Source of the DNA: Candidatus Megaera endosymbiont of Mesostigma viride
Lineage (GTDB): Bacteria; Pseudomonadota; Alphaproteobacteria; Rickettsiales; Rickettsiaceae
Length of the DNA: 64,000 bases
Direction of reading: 5' to 3'
Assembly: GCA_020410825.1 (NCBI GenBank)
Contig: CP084576.1
Location: 620,001 to 684,000, forward strand
Below are positions 38,099-47,311 of this stretch, piece after piece; the stretch's first letter is position 1, and the number at the start of each line of letters is the position of its first letter. The translations under genes were made by a program, and so were the position numbers. The notes beneath the pieces were generated by a model that saw only the letters and a list, made by a program, of their open reading frames with translations, ran no database searches and was not told where the DNA came from.

Positions 38099-38557
38099 AT
38101 GAGAAGTTTTAAAATTGCTGCTATTTCATTAATTACCATGATAACAACAACTGCTTTTGCCACAGGAGAAAAACAGCCACCTCAACCTTCAAATCCATCA
38201 ACTGGCCAAGTGCAAACAACAGCTCCTAAACCAGCAGAAAATACTTTTAAACCTATAACTTCTCAAGTTCAAACCCAAAATTCTAGTACTATTAAGGAGC
38301 CCGCTGAATTTCAAAAAGTTGTAGACGAGTATAAAAGTTATGTAGCTAAAATTCCTGCGGAAGTTCGTGAGGAAATCATCACTTATCGAAAAGAAATAGC
38401 CAAAATTAACAAAGAAAAAAGGTTATTATACAGACAACTATCTCAGGAAGCTCAGAATTATTTAAAAACAGAACAAGATTACAAAAAAAGGCTTCCTCTA
38501 AATAGAAAATCTTTAATAAACGTGGAAGCAATCGGTGAAAAAAATAATAAAAAATAA
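38099..38557 (+). CDS. Small secreted protein, function unknown
   Basis: 152 residues with a signal peptide (MRSFKIAAISLITMITTTAFA-T), a Pro/Gln/Thr-rich low-complexity stretch (residues 24-70) and a charged helical C-terminus (VREEIITYRKEIAKINKEKR) ending in a lysine/asparagine tail. GGAGTGTTCAC precedes the ATG. No domain recognised. Coiled-coil-like spacing of charged residues suggests an interaction role in the periplasm. Confidence 0.72.
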   Translation: MRSFKIAAISLITMITTTAFATGEKQPPQPSNPSTGQVQTTAPKPAENTFKPITSQVQTQNSSTIKEPAEFQKVVDEYKSYVAKIPAEVREEIITYRKEIAKINKEKRLLYRQLSQEAQNYLKTEQDYKKRLPLNRKSLINVEAIGEKNNKK

Positions 38558-38886
38558 TAGGAGTACGATATCAATTTGGTAATATGGTTAACTGTCAAAT
38601 TCAAGGCACTTTAATTAAAAACGAAGAAATACATAATAATAATTTCTGCAGAGGTACTTAGTATTTTGTCTATAACATAACTAAAAACCAATTATAGTTT
38701 GTTAATTTATAAATTATTATTATTTGGGAAGCTTTAAGCTAAAACAACTTAAAGCTTCCACGTTATATTATTGTGATTACATGCTAAAAATTAGCCAATA
38801 TTATAACCATTACCTTATTATATATACTTCTCTTTCCACTGAACTTTACCAGGAAGCCTAAAAAAGAACTCCCTATTTAAATACGT
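38558..38886. other. 329-base spacer with a strong hairpin at 38727-38759
   Basis: GGAAGCTTTAAG (38727-38738) pairs perfectly with CTTAAAGCTTCC (38748-38759) across a 9-base loop. It lies between a plus-strand gene ending at 38557 and a minus-strand small gene ending at 38887, so it may end one or both transcripts. Nothing else is recognisable. Confidence 0.5.
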
Positions 38887-39057
38887 TTATTCAATTGTTC
38901 TATGAACTCGCATACAGTCACTTTCGTTGAATACATTATCTATATCTTTTTCTACAGCAGAGAGAGAACCCTTAGGATACAAATACTCGATTATTTTATC
39001 TATAAACATTAATATTATAACCGATAAAACCGCTAAAAATGTTACTACAAATGCCAT
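38887..39057 (-). CDS. Small single-pass membrane protein (56 residues)
   Basis: MAFVVTFLAVLSVIILMF forms one clear membrane helix, followed by a short charged tail (KGSLSAVEKDIDNVFNESD). It starts at ATG 39057 and stops at 38887. Codon use is normal for the region and the frame keeps amino acid composition of a real small membrane protein, but without comparative data this is provisional. A weak AGAGA lies upstream. Confidence 0.5.
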   Translation of the reverse strand: MAFVVTFLAVLSVIILMFIDKIIEYLYPKGSLSAVEKDIDNVFNESDCMRVHRTIE

Positions 39058-39229
39058 AATTTATCTCTAACCTTATTTAATAACAAAGCGACTTTTCAAC
39101 ATTAAAAATTTAGCACTTTGCCATAAATTTATTTTATCCCTATTGTATTAACAAAAAGTAAATTACTATTTTCATTCTCAAGAATTTTTTAAAAATTGTA
39201 AATGTGCCTGTAGTAACATCCAAAAAAGG

Positions 39230-39250
39230 TTGACAAAATTAAATCATTTA
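39230..39250 (+). promoter_or_regulatory. Possible sigma70 promoter of the hydrolase gene
   Basis: TTGACA at 39230-39235 and TATAGA 15 bases later, about 70 bases before the GTG start at 39321. The spacing is two bases short of ideal. Confidence 0.4.
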
Positions 39251-39320
39251 TATAGAAACACGCTATTAAATTTAGAAATATTTTTTCATAAAATCACTAC
39301 ATTAAAATGGATGTTAGCCT

Positions 39321-40076
39321 GTGAGTCTTAGATTAACTTTTACTGGGTCATTAGGATATAAACTAGCCGCAAGACTTGAACTGCCTGACAATCCAAAAGC
39401 TTACGTGTTATTTGCACATTATTTTACCGGTAACAAGGACATTACTGCCCTTAGTAGAATTGCAAGGGCTCTTCATGAGGCAGAAATTGCTCTATTCAGA
39501 TTCGATTATACTGGACTTGGAGCAAGTGAAGGGGATTTTGCTAATACTAACTTTTCCTCAAATGTAAATGACTTAATAGCTGCAGCTAATTTTATGCGCA
39601 AAAACTTTGAAGCCCCACAAATTTTGGTAGGTCATAGCCTTGGTGGCACAGCAGCACTAGCAGCTGCTTCTAGTATCCCGGAAATCAGAGCTGTAGCAAC
39701 AATTGGCTCGCCTTGCAATACTGTTCACGTTAAGAATAACTTTGCAGAACACCTCGACGAAATAAACGAAAAGGGACAAGCAGAAGTAGTCTTAGGAGGC
39801 AGGAAATTTAATATCAAAAAGCAATTCTTAGATGATATTGCAATTCAGGATATGCCTACCAAGATAGCTAATCTGAAAAAAGCACTACTGGTTATGCACT
39901 CTCCTATTGACAAAATAGTAGGAATCGAAAATGCCCAAAAAATTTATGAATATGCCAAACACCCAAAAAGCTTTATCTCCCTTGATAAAGCAGACCACTT
40001 ACTTATCGATTCTCCGGCAGATAGTAAATATGTAGCTAGCGTTTTAGCAACTTGGGCTAGTAGATACTTACAATAA
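39321..40076 (+). CDS. Alpha/beta hydrolase (YafA/OsmC-linked type)
   Basis: 251 residues, starting with GTG at 39321 ([20 protein letters not shown]). HYFTGNKDI gives the oxyanion region, [15 protein letters not shown] follows, GHSLGGTAA carries the nucleophile serine, HSPIDKIVG the acid, and KADHLL the histidine. This pattern is that of small soluble esterases often fused to, or placed with, OsmC-like proteins; no OsmC domain is attached here. Substrate unknown. Confidence 0.87.
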   Translation: MSLRLTFTGSLGYKLAARLELPDNPKAYVLFAHYFTGNKDITALSRIARALHEAEIALFRFDYTGLGASEGDFANTNFSSNVNDLIAAANFMRKNFEAPQILVGHSLGGTAALAAASSIPEIRAVATIGSPCNTVHVKNNFAEHLDEINEKGQAEVVLGGRKFNIKKQFLDDIAIQDMPTKIANLKKALLVMHSPIDKIVGIENAQKIYEYAKHPKSFISLDKADHLLIDSPADSKYVASVLATWASRYLQ

Positions 40077-40231
40077 CCTTTATAATTTTTTTATAGTTTT
40101 ACCTGGATTTCCCCGTTTGTAGCTTTTATTAATTAAAAAACCGCTTGATCAAAAGCATAATCATTATTATGATGTGAAAAAATTTGTAAAAATAAAAACT
40201 TAACTTACTGATTAACTAAATAAATAATAAT

Positions 40232-40474
40232 ATGAAACAAATATTATGCGCTATCATGGCAATTTTTCTATTATCTTCTTGTAAAAACGCAAAAAAAACT
40301 CTTGGGTTAACTGAAAATATACCAGATGAACTTCAGGTAACAAAAGCAAAACCTCTTGAAGTACCTCCGCATTTCAATTCCTCAAAAACTGTTAAAACAG
40401 ATGCGCAAAAACAACCTAAGGGTAACCTTACGCCAGCTGAAAAAGCAGTAATTCAGGAAATAGATAAAGAGTAA
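40232..40474 (+). CDS. Short DUF3035-like lipoprotein
   Basis: 80 residues with a lipobox (FLLSSC, Cys17). The segment after it, TLGLTENIPDELQVTKAKPLEVPPHF, is printed here in parts: GLTxNxPDELxV and KPLEVPPHF match the core of alphaproteobacterial DUF3035 lipoproteins, whose genes often neighbour lspA. The protein is shorter than most relatives. Role unknown; it probably sits in the outer membrane facing the periplasm. Confidence 0.75.
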   Translation: MKQILCAIMAIFLLSSCKNAKKTLGLTENIPDELQVTKAKPLEVPPHFNSSKTVKTDAQKQPKGNLTPAEKAVIQEIDKE

Positions 40475-40635
40475 CAAAAAATTCTCATATAAAAATAAAG
40501 CAGTTTTTCTTAAGAAAAAGCATGTTCTAATATTCGTCAAAGATATTTTTTGCCCCTTTTAGCGAAGTAATTACTCCTAACTAATTAGTATTATATTATT
40601 TAGCTGAGTATTGGAAAACGTATATAAGCCAATAT

Positions 40636-40720
40636 TGGTGCGGTCGAGAAGATTTGAACTTCCACTCCTTATCAGAACAGCGACCTCAACGCTGCGCGTC
40701 TACCATTTCGCCACGACCGC
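40636..40720 (-). tRNA. tRNA-Leu (anticodon GAG)
   Basis: 85 bases with encoded CCA (40636-40638). Acceptor GCGGTCG/CGACCGC pairs perfectly; anticodon arm CAGCG-TTGAGGT-CGCTG shows GAG; a long variable arm (TGTTCTGATAAGGAGTG region) marks a class II tRNA; T loop TTCAAAT. Reads CUU and CUC codons. Confidence 0.96.
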
Positions 40721-40855
40721 AAAAACTCAACTGCTTTATAACAAAAAACTTCCTATAAATCAACCCACAAATTCATGTTGGAAAGCAACAAACTGACATA
40801 ACTGGCCTATAACCACTTTGTAACACAAGCGTGTTTAGGCCAGTTAATACAACAA

Positions 40856-41284
40856 TCAACTCATTGTTCTAACAAGTTCAGTTATTTTTTTGCGGCTTTG
40901 GGAATTTTTAATTTCACTGAAAGCTTTAATTAATGTGATAATTTCCTTTTCTGATATAGGATTCTTATCATCAACAGTATATTTTTCACTATCTTCAGCA
41001 AAAACATTACTGACTACGTTATTAGAATCATTCTGTTCAAAAAAGTAACTTACAGGTACTTTTAAGAATTTAGCAAAAGTAAATAATTTACCACTAGAAA
41101 TACGATTTGAAGCTTTTTCATATTTTTGTACTTGTTGAATACTGACATCAACTGCAGCACCCAGATCCTGTTGGCTAAGACCCAGCATTATCCTTCTTGT
41201 TTTTAAACGCTTACTGACCAGACGGTCTACGTCATCTGCCCTTCCCTTACTTTCTTTTTTGTAATTACTATTATTGTCTGACAT
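40856..41284 (-). CDS. XRE-family transcriptional regulator
   Basis: 142 residues. Residues about 20-80 are a Cro/CI helix-turn-helix (RRIMLGLSQQDLGAAVDVSI then QQVQKYEKASNRISSGKL), followed by a region typical of alphaproteobacterial XRE regulators (LKVPVSYFFEQ). The C-terminal half is acidic and then helical (EKEIITLIKAFSEIKN). It resembles the small DNA-binding proteins conserved throughout Rickettsiales that may govern developmental or stress genes. No adjacent operator can be recognised. Confidence 0.9.
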   Translation of the reverse strand: MSDNNSNYKKESKGRADDVDRLVSKRLKTRRIMLGLSQQDLGAAVDVSIQQVQKYEKASNRISSGKLFTFAKFLKVPVSYFFEQNDSNNVVSNVFAEDSEKYTVDDKNPISEKEIITLIKAFSEIKNSQSRKKITELVRTMS

Positions 41285-41398
41285 TTTTTGATAAACACCT
41301 TAAAAATTAAAACCAACTATTGCGCCAACTCTTTGACACATTAAGAAAAAATAACCATGAATTAAGTTAAGCATCTTCAATAATTCTCAGCAATTGGT

Positions 41399-42919
41399 TT
41401 AATGATTTTTAGTAAAGAAATAAATGCAGAATTTAACAAATAATTGCAATATTAACACGCATAACACCTCTAATAGCATTAGAGAAGGCTCATATTTTGA
41501 AAAAAACGTCTCGCTAGGCAATTTTTTTGGCACATAATTATCTAATACCGTTACCTGATTTAACTCCGTTTTTGATAAAATTCTACCTACTGGATCAATA
41601 AATGCACTTATACCATTATTTGCCACGCGGAGCATTGGCAAACCGTTTTCAATAGCACGCATTCTGCTGATTTCAAGATGTTGATAAGGACCCGAAGAAT
41701 TACCATACCAGGTATCGTTTGTTACATTAACAAGCACGTCAACAATCTGATTAGACACTCTAACTTCATGAGGAAAAATTGCCTCATAACATATTAAAGG
41801 CCAAATAGCAAGATCAAATTTTTGTATAATTACAGATTTTCTTGTACCTTCCGTATAGTCCATTAAACCGTGAGTGATTTTTTTTAAGGGTAAAATATTT
41901 TTAAATGGTATATATTCTCCAAAAGGAACTAAATGCGCTTTATGATATTCAAATATTTTAGCTGCATAACTATTTATGCCTATTAAGGAAGAGTATAATT
42001 CCAGTTCACCACTTGGTTTATTATTATCACTTACCCCCCCTGTTAACAGGATTTGTTCATCATTTGAAAAAACAGACAAAATCACCTGCATTACCGGTTT
42101 AATGTGATAAGGTACAGTTAAAGCTGCTTCTGACCAAATTATTACATTTGGATCACCCTCTTTCTTTGAAAGTTCAACATGTGTATCCAAATTCTGCCAG
42201 AACTCTTCTGCTTCCCATTTTGCAGTCTGAGGAATTGAGGGCTGCACAAGCCTTGCTGATATATTAGTATATTCGGTAGGATTCGCTTCTAATCTTAGAT
42301 AACCATAAATTGCAATAAAAATTAATACAATTACACAAGTTATTATTCTTGTGTAAAAATCTTTTTTTTCAGTATTAGCTTTAGCCAAAAGAAAATTATA
42401 GGGACTAGAAGCAATATAAACTACAACAAAACTAAGACCAAATATACCAAAAATACTAGCGCCTTGTATTAATATAAGCCAATTTGAGAAAGCATAACCA
42501 ATTAACGCCCAAGGTAATCCTGTAAATATCCAGGAAATTATCCATTCTATAAAAACCCAAATACAACAAAAAAAGAAATGATAAATTTTACTGCCTCGTA
42601 GTTGCCAGGAAATTAAGGCAATTAGAGATGTAAAAATTGCCATAAAAGCAGGAAGACCAAATAAAGCAAAAGGAATCGCCCACCAAAATTGATCTATGTA
42701 GACACTCAAGGCAAAGCTTATCCAATATAGGCTAGACAAATAAAAACCGAAGCCAAATATATAAGCAAATTTGATTGCTTCAAATCTGGTCTTTGAAATT
42801 TTAATTTGAGCCATTAATAATGAAATACAAAATATTCCAGGTAAAAAAAATACCGGTGCAAAGCATAACCCGCAAATTGTTCCAGCAACTAAAGAAATTA
42901 GCTTATTTGATAATGTCAT
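41399..42919 (-). CDS. lnt: Apolipoprotein N-acyltransferase
   Basis: 506 residues: an N-terminal block of about six membrane helices, a periplasmic nitrilase-like domain and a final helix. The catalytic triad is Glu264 (IWSEAAL), Lys327 (HKAHLVPFGEY) and Cys377 (PLICYEAIFP), all conserved. It adds the third acyl chain to lipoproteins in the inner membrane, serving the several lipoproteins in this window. The start at 42919 is 80 bases from the divergent fabI, a shared promoter region. Confidence 0.95.
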   Translation of the reverse strand: MTLSNKLISLVAGTICGLCFAPVFFLPGIFCISLLMAQIKISKTRFEAIKFAYIFGFGFYLSSLYWISFALSVYIDQFWWAIPFALFGLPAFMAIFTSLIALISWQLRGSKIYHFFFCCIWVFIEWIISWIFTGLPWALIGYAFSNWLILIQGASIFGIFGLSFVVVYIASSPYNFLLAKANTEKKDFYTRIITCVIVLIFIAIYGYLRLEANPTEYTNISARLVQPSIPQTAKWEAEEFWQNLDTHVELSKKEGDPNVIIWSEAALTVPYHIKPVMQVILSVFSNDEQILLTGGVSDNNKPSGELELYSSLIGINSYAAKIFEYHKAHLVPFGEYIPFKNILPLKKITHGLMDYTEGTRKSVIIQKFDLAIWPLICYEAIFPHEVRVSNQIVDVLVNVTNDTWYGNSSGPYQHLEISRMRAIENGLPMLRVANNGISAFIDPVGRILSKTELNQVTVLDNYVPKKLPSETFFSKYEPSLMLLEVLCVLILQLFVKFCIYFFTKNH

Positions 42920-42999
42920 TAAAGAATTTGTAGATTTATTGATTTGAATATATAAAATAGCACTTATTGCTGTTTTGAAAATAAAAAAAGAGGTTCTAA

Positions 43000-43797
43000 A
43001 TGAAAGAAGTTCAAACTGAATTATTAAAAGGTAAAAAAGGAATAATTACAGGTGTGGCTAATAATCTATCAATATCATGGGCAATAGCACAACTTGCGAA
43101 AGCTCATGGCGCGGAGATTGCCCTTACTTACCCGAGTGAAATTTTTCAGAAAAGGGTCGTATCGCTTGCAGAAGAAATTGATTGTAAATTCATTTTAGAA
43201 TGTGATGTAACAAATGAGAAATCCATGGATGACCTATTTAAATCCGTTAAGGACAAATGGGGAAAGGTTGATTTTCTGGTACATGCTATTGCGTTTTCCG
43301 ATAAAGAAGAATTACGAGGCAGGTATATTGACACTTCTTTAGCCAATTTCTTAAATGCAATGAACATTTCCTGTTATTCTTTAACTGCTCTTGCTAAAAG
43401 AGTAGAACCTCTTATGACTGACGGGGGCAGTATTATTACCCTTAGTTACTACGGCGCAGAAAAAGTCATACCGTACTATAATGTTATGGGACTTGCAAAA
43501 GCAGCTCTAGAGACAAGTGTAAAATATCTAGCTAATGATATGGGATCACATAACATCAGGGTAAATGCTATTTCAGCAGGACCTATTAAAACTCTTGCCT
43601 CCAGTGCTATTGGCGATTTCAAAACAATGCTAAAAATACACGCTGATACTTCTCCTCTTAAAAGAAATACAACCCAGCAAGATGTTGCCGGTGCAGCACT
43701 TTACATGCTCAGCGACCTTAGTTCTGGAGTAACAGGTGAAATCCAATATGTTGACTGCGGTTACAATATTATGGGAATGAGTTTTAACCAATTATAA
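43000..43797 (+). CDS. fabI: Enoyl-[acyl-carrier-protein] reductase (NADH), FabI
   Basis: 265 residues of the short-chain dehydrogenase fold. The cofactor-binding segment KGIITGVANNLSISWAIAQ, SYYGAEKVIPYYNVMG and the catalytic Tyr160-x6-Lys167 arrangement are diagnostic of FabI rather than of FabK or FabL. It reduces trans-2-enoyl-ACP at the end of each fatty acid elongation round and is the triclosan/isoniazid-type target of the family. GAGGTTCTAA precedes the ATG. The C-terminal GEIQYVDCGYNIMGM is normal. Confidence 0.96.
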   Translation: MKEVQTELLKGKKGIITGVANNLSISWAIAQLAKAHGAEIALTYPSEIFQKRVVSLAEEIDCKFILECDVTNEKSMDDLFKSVKDKWGKVDFLVHAIAFSDKEELRGRYIDTSLANFLNAMNISCYSLTALAKRVEPLMTDGGSIITLSYYGAEKVIPYYNVMGLAKAALETSVKYLANDMGSHNIRVNAISAGPIKTLASSAIGDFKTMLKIHADTSPLKRNTTQQDVAGAALYMLSDLSSGVTGEIQYVDCGYNIMGMSFNQL

Positions 43798-43905
43798 GGA
43801 AGTACTGCCAAAACATATTTACAAATAAAACGAGCTAGTAGGAGAACACCACGATATTAGTAAATGCGATATTATGTAATATTAACTAGCTTAAAAATTA
43901 ATTGC

Positions 43906-43986
43906 GGGTGAATATATTAAAATCAATTTTTATTGAAAGATAAAATAGAATATACGAACATAATTACAGAATAATATAATTCACCC
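43906..43986. repeat. Long-range inverted repeat between fabI and the HAD gene
   Basis: GGGTGAATATATT (43906-43918) pairs with AATATAATTCACCC (43973-43986), one base bulged, enclosing 54 bases that themselves hold a small TCAAT/ATTGA hairpin. Genes on both sides are convergent, so this may fold at both transcript ends. Confidence 0.45.
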
Positions 43987-44084
43987 AGTAAATTTATAAA
44001 AATCACCAACGAAAACGATAATTTAACTAAAGTCACTATTAGCAATTTTACTTTCTGTATTTACACAACAGATTCAACTATAAT

Positions 44085-44924
44085 TTAGTATCCTGAGTTA
44101 AGTAATTTATCAGCTTCAGTATCCGAAATCCATTTTTTCTGTTTTTCCAAAACTTCAAACTGCAATTGAGCAGTATTTTTATTTAGTGCTTCTTTTTCCT
44201 CTAAAGCCTTTGTGTATTCAATACCTATAAATTCAATATTATTTTGCTTTGCAAATTCAGCGACTGATTCGAGGTTTTTAGATTTATCATCTATAAAAAC
44301 GATCCTTTTAGGCATAATTTTGACTGAGGTTAAAAAAGCATCTACAACAGCACCTTTTTTTCCTGTCTGATCAACAAACAATACACCTTCTTTATACACA
44401 GGACTAGCATCACTTGAATCTTTCATTAAGGGTTTTAAGTTAATGTCCTTCAAATCTGGCCAAGATTTATAAAAATAATAACCATGACTATTTAATTCGG
44501 ATATACGCCAATTTTCAGTATTAGGAATTAGACCAAATTTCCCTGTTGCGCAGTTTGTTAAAGCTAATACTTTGATGTTATTTGTCTGCAAAGTTTTTAT
44601 TAAGTTAATCATTTTTGGATCGACAGGTTTATTTTTCCTTGCAAGCAATATAATACTAGTAACATCTTGTATTTCATCTTTGCCGACCCGCTGTTTTAAT
44701 TGTTTGACTAATTCTTTACAAGCATCTGCATTTTGTGTTCTTAATATTTTATCATCAGGATACATTAACACGTCATCAACGTCAAAAATAACAAGAGTAT
44801 CGGTGTCAATGGACGTTAGTATATTCTCAACAACTTTTGTATCTTTTGTTTGTATAATTTCTGCAAAACCAATATTGTGAAAACATGTTAAAATTATAAA
44901 AATAAAACTTACAATTTTTTTCAT
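44085..44924 (-). CDS. Exported HAD-superfamily protein (DUF2608-like)
   Basis: 279 residues with a signal peptide (MKKIVSFIFIILTCFHNIGFA). DVDDVLMYP gives the HAD nucleophile Asp48 and general acid Asp50; ALTNCATGKF is motif II; VFIDDKSKNL is motif IV with its acidic pair. This matches the DUF2608 group found in Rickettsiales, Legionella and Chlamydiae. A phosphatase acting in the periplasm or outside the cell is inferred. The C-terminal helix is basic/acidic and unremarkable. Confidence 0.87.
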   Translation of the reverse strand: MKKIVSFIFIILTCFHNIGFAEIIQTKDTKVVENILTSIDTDTLVIFDVDDVLMYPDDKILRTQNADACKELVKQLKQRVGKDEIQDVTSIILLARKNKPVDPKMINLIKTLQTNNIKVLALTNCATGKFGLIPNTENWRISELNSHGYYFYKSWPDLKDINLKPLMKDSSDASPVYKEGVLFVDQTGKKGAVVDAFLTSVKIMPKRIVFIDDKSKNLESVAEFAKQNNIEFIGIEYTKALEEKEALNKNTAQLQFEVLEKQKKWISDTEADKLLNSGY

Positions 44925-44985
44925 TTTTAGATACCTTTTTTATTCTTGTTTAAAATATTTGAAATTGTTATTTTTGCAATAGACT

Positions 44986-46302
44986 ATGACCATCATTCCT
45001 TTCATCTTAGCGATATCCGCTTTAATAACCACTTTTCTCCTTTATAAATACGTAGCTAATAAATCAAAAATAAACTTGCTAGAAATTTTATTAGATGAGA
45101 AAAATAAAACATTACAAGATTTAACCATTAAGTACGAAGATGCTATTAATGAAAAGATCGAAAACATCAAATATATTGAGCAAATATCAGCTAAAGTTCA
45201 ACAGCAGGAAAAATTAATAAGCGATTTTGAAAACATTACTAAAAAATCTCAGGAACTAACAAAAGCTGCATTGTTTGAGCTAGGAAATGATTTATCAAAA
45301 CAGCTTATAAACCTCCACAAAACAGAAACTGAAGGCAATCGCAAACTATCAGAGGAAACTATCAAAATTACCGCTGAAAAGTTTAACAGCGAATTTGAAA
45401 GAATAGTTAATATGGTTGGTTCTCTTAAGCGTGATATTGAAAAATCCCAAGATACTGTTGATCTGATTAAGAATTCTCTACTTTCACCGTCTGGTGCTGG
45501 CAAATTAGCAGAAATTACCTTAGAAAATATACTGAAAGCTTCTGGTTTAAAGAACGGTTTAGATTTTTCTATGCAATATAATCTAAATATGGAAAATAAC
45601 AACACACTAAGGCCAGATGCTGTAATTTTCCTACCTTCGGATAATATTATGATTATCGATGCCAAGGCTTCGAAGTTTTTAATAGATGAATCGGAAGATA
45701 CCAACCGATTAGTAAAAACTATGAATTTTCACTTAAAATCCCTTGCTGGAAAAGATTATACTAAAGGTATAAAGTTAGATACCAATTTAGCTAGCAGAAG
45801 AAAATATGCAAATGTTATAACACTTATGTTTTTGCCTAGTGAACATGCAATCGAAAAAATAGTCGAAGCAGATAGTGAATTTTTAAGTAAAGCTTGGAAT
45901 TTAAATATTTTTCCCGTAGGTCCTGCCGGTCTTATGAATATGTTATCATTTGCTAAATTCCAAATTGCTGAAAATTTAATGCTCCATAACAACTTAGAAA
46001 TTATTGAAGAAGTAAAAAAACTTATTAATTCCATTTCTTCTCTGGCTGAATATTCAGCAAAACTGGGGTCTAATATATCGAGCTTAGTCGGAAATTATGA
46101 TAAATTCGCTGCTTCATTCAATAGAAATTTTTTATCAAAAGCAAAAAATATATCTAATTTAGGGGTAGAATCTGATTTCAATAAAAAGCAAATCCACTTG
46201 CAAAGATATCAATTAATTACCGGGAAATCTGAAGTACTAGAACTTAAAGAAGAAGAATTAAAGAAAATAGGATCTAATAATTCAACAACCTTTGAGAATT
46301 AA
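44986..46302 (+). CDS. rmuC: DNA recombination protein RmuC
   Basis: 438 residues: an N-terminal membrane helix (residues 2-19), a long coiled coil (30-160), and the RmuC nuclease-like domain (LSPSGAGKLAEITLENILKA, LRPDAVIFLPSDNIMIIDAKAS, and FLPSEHAIEKIVEAD), whose conserved D-x(n)-D-A-K residues belong to a PD-(D/E)xK-like fold. RmuC limits inversions between short repeats. Its 3' end is abutted by a tryptophanase remnant on the opposite strand. Good length for the family. Confidence 0.93.
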   Translation: MTIIPFILAISALITTFLLYKYVANKSKINLLEILLDEKNKTLQDLTIKYEDAINEKIENIKYIEQISAKVQQQEKLISDFENITKKSQELTKAALFELGNDLSKQLINLHKTETEGNRKLSEETIKITAEKFNSEFERIVNMVGSLKRDIEKSQDTVDLIKNSLLSPSGAGKLAEITLENILKASGLKNGLDFSMQYNLNMENNNTLRPDAVIFLPSDNIMIIDAKASKFLIDESEDTNRLVKTMNFHLKSLAGKDYTKGIKLDTNLASRRKYANVITLMFLPSEHAIEKIVEADSEFLSKAWNLNIFPVGPAGLMNMLSFAKFQIAENLMLHNNLEIIEEVKKLINSISSLAEYSAKLGSNISSLVGNYDKFAASFNRNFLSKAKNISNLGVESDFNKKQIHLQRYQLITGKSEVLELKEEELKKIGSNNSTTFEN

Positions 46303-46485
46303 TTAAACTTGCTGTTTGTTTAGTACTCATTGCACCTGTTCCAGAATCAGTCAAAAAATCAACCATTACGTGATCAGATTTAAGGTTAAACAAATTATAA
46401 TTATCTGCCTTGATCCAATTTTGCCTATCATTTATTGATGAAATCCTAATTGGTTCAATAGTTTTATTCTAAATGGTAGAAACAT
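46295..46485 (-). pseudogene. Tryptophanase / tyrosine phenol-lyase remnant (N-terminal stub)
   Basis: Minus-strand ATG at 46485 begins MFLPFRIKL, then a one-base loss at about 46457 moves the frame to EPIRISSINDRQNWIKADN, YNLFNLKSDHVMVDF, LTDSGTGAMSTKQ. Together these match the N-terminus of beta-eliminating lyases (PFRIKxxEPI...YNxFxLxSxxVxxDxLTDSGTxAM), including the invariant LTDSGT. The homology stops by 46295, where the frame runs into the rmuC 3' end; the remaining about 400 codons with the PLP lysine are missing. It is a stub of a pyridoxal-phosphate enzyme that cleaves tryptophan or tyrosine. Confidence 0.85.
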
Positions 46486-46732
46486 AATTACTTCTTCTAC
46501 TATTTTAATACATCACTTTAATAGGTTTCAAAGGGTTTTATTTAAAATTAGATAGTATCTAAACTCTTCTCTTCCTTTTTAGGATTATAAATTTTCGCTA
46601 TAGTTTTTTTTAACATCGTTAACTAAAACTATTAAAATATGAACCAAGATTTGACGGTACAGTGTTTTTATAGCAGCGTAAAAGGTTAAGAATAAACTAA
46701 AAGAAAATAGCTTGTCACTGGTTCTTGGGCTA

Positions 46733-47083
46733 TTAACTCTCTGAAGAAGGTTCCGTTTCACCATCAGGTAAATTTTCACCTAATGGCTTTAAGGGGGCAT
46801 TTAAGTCAGAAACCGTTATTACCTCAAACCAGGTACTGCGGAAACGAAATGTAATAAAGGATTGAGATTCCAACGTTTTTCCTCCCTTGCCTAATAAATC
46901 ATCATCCGAAGTATTGCAGTCCGTACCTATACCCTGATCAGAAACACTTCTTAATTCTGATATAACTTTTTCTGCCCAGTTGTATAATTTTTTACTTTGT
47001 TCTTCAGTTGCTTTACCACCTACCATTAAGTAATAGAGCTCCCACATATGATCCAGATTTGCTTCTTCTTTTTTCTTTGCCAT
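46733..47083 (-). CDS. Conserved small protein, function unknown
   Basis: 116 residues, without a signal peptide or membrane helix. An N-terminal basic-acidic helical part (MAKKKEEANLDHMWELYYLM) includes a helix-turn-like segment, a central Asp-rich part, a beta-like SFITFRFRSTWFEVI strand and an acidic Ser/Glu-rich tail. Nothing is recognised. It is placed between the tryptophanase remnant and rimM, with a ribosome-binding site AAAGAAG upstream. No operon partner is obvious. Confidence 0.65.
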   Translation of the reverse strand: MAKKKEEANLDHMWELYYLMVGGKATEEQSKKLYNWAEKVISELRSVSDQGIGTDCNTSDDDLLGKGGKTLESQSFITFRFRSTWFEVITVSDLNAPLKPLGENLPDGETEPSSES

Positions 47084-47311
47084 TATAAACTTCTTTAAAA
47101 GCCCTAATAATTTATTTTAATTTACAAAACAAGGTTTCATCTTTAGTTTATTAACTTTAGATTAATTAGTATAGCCCATTAACAAACCGTAAATTACCAA
47201 CCTAGAGTTAAAATATTATAAAGATTAAAAAGTTAGTCATTTAGGATTTAAATAAATATTTTACTTAAAGTATTTTATAACTCAAGAAATAAAAAAGAAA
47301 AACACATGATC

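Noticed and set aside
45249..45704. 151-codon open frame antisense to rmuC
   Set aside because: Lies wholly inside the RmuC domain on the opposite strand; Ser/Leu-rich composition typical of antisense frames.
46585..46779. 64-codon minus-strand frame overlapping the start of the 116-residue gene
   Set aside because: No recognisable motif; overlaps a better gene and a spacer with decayed sequence.
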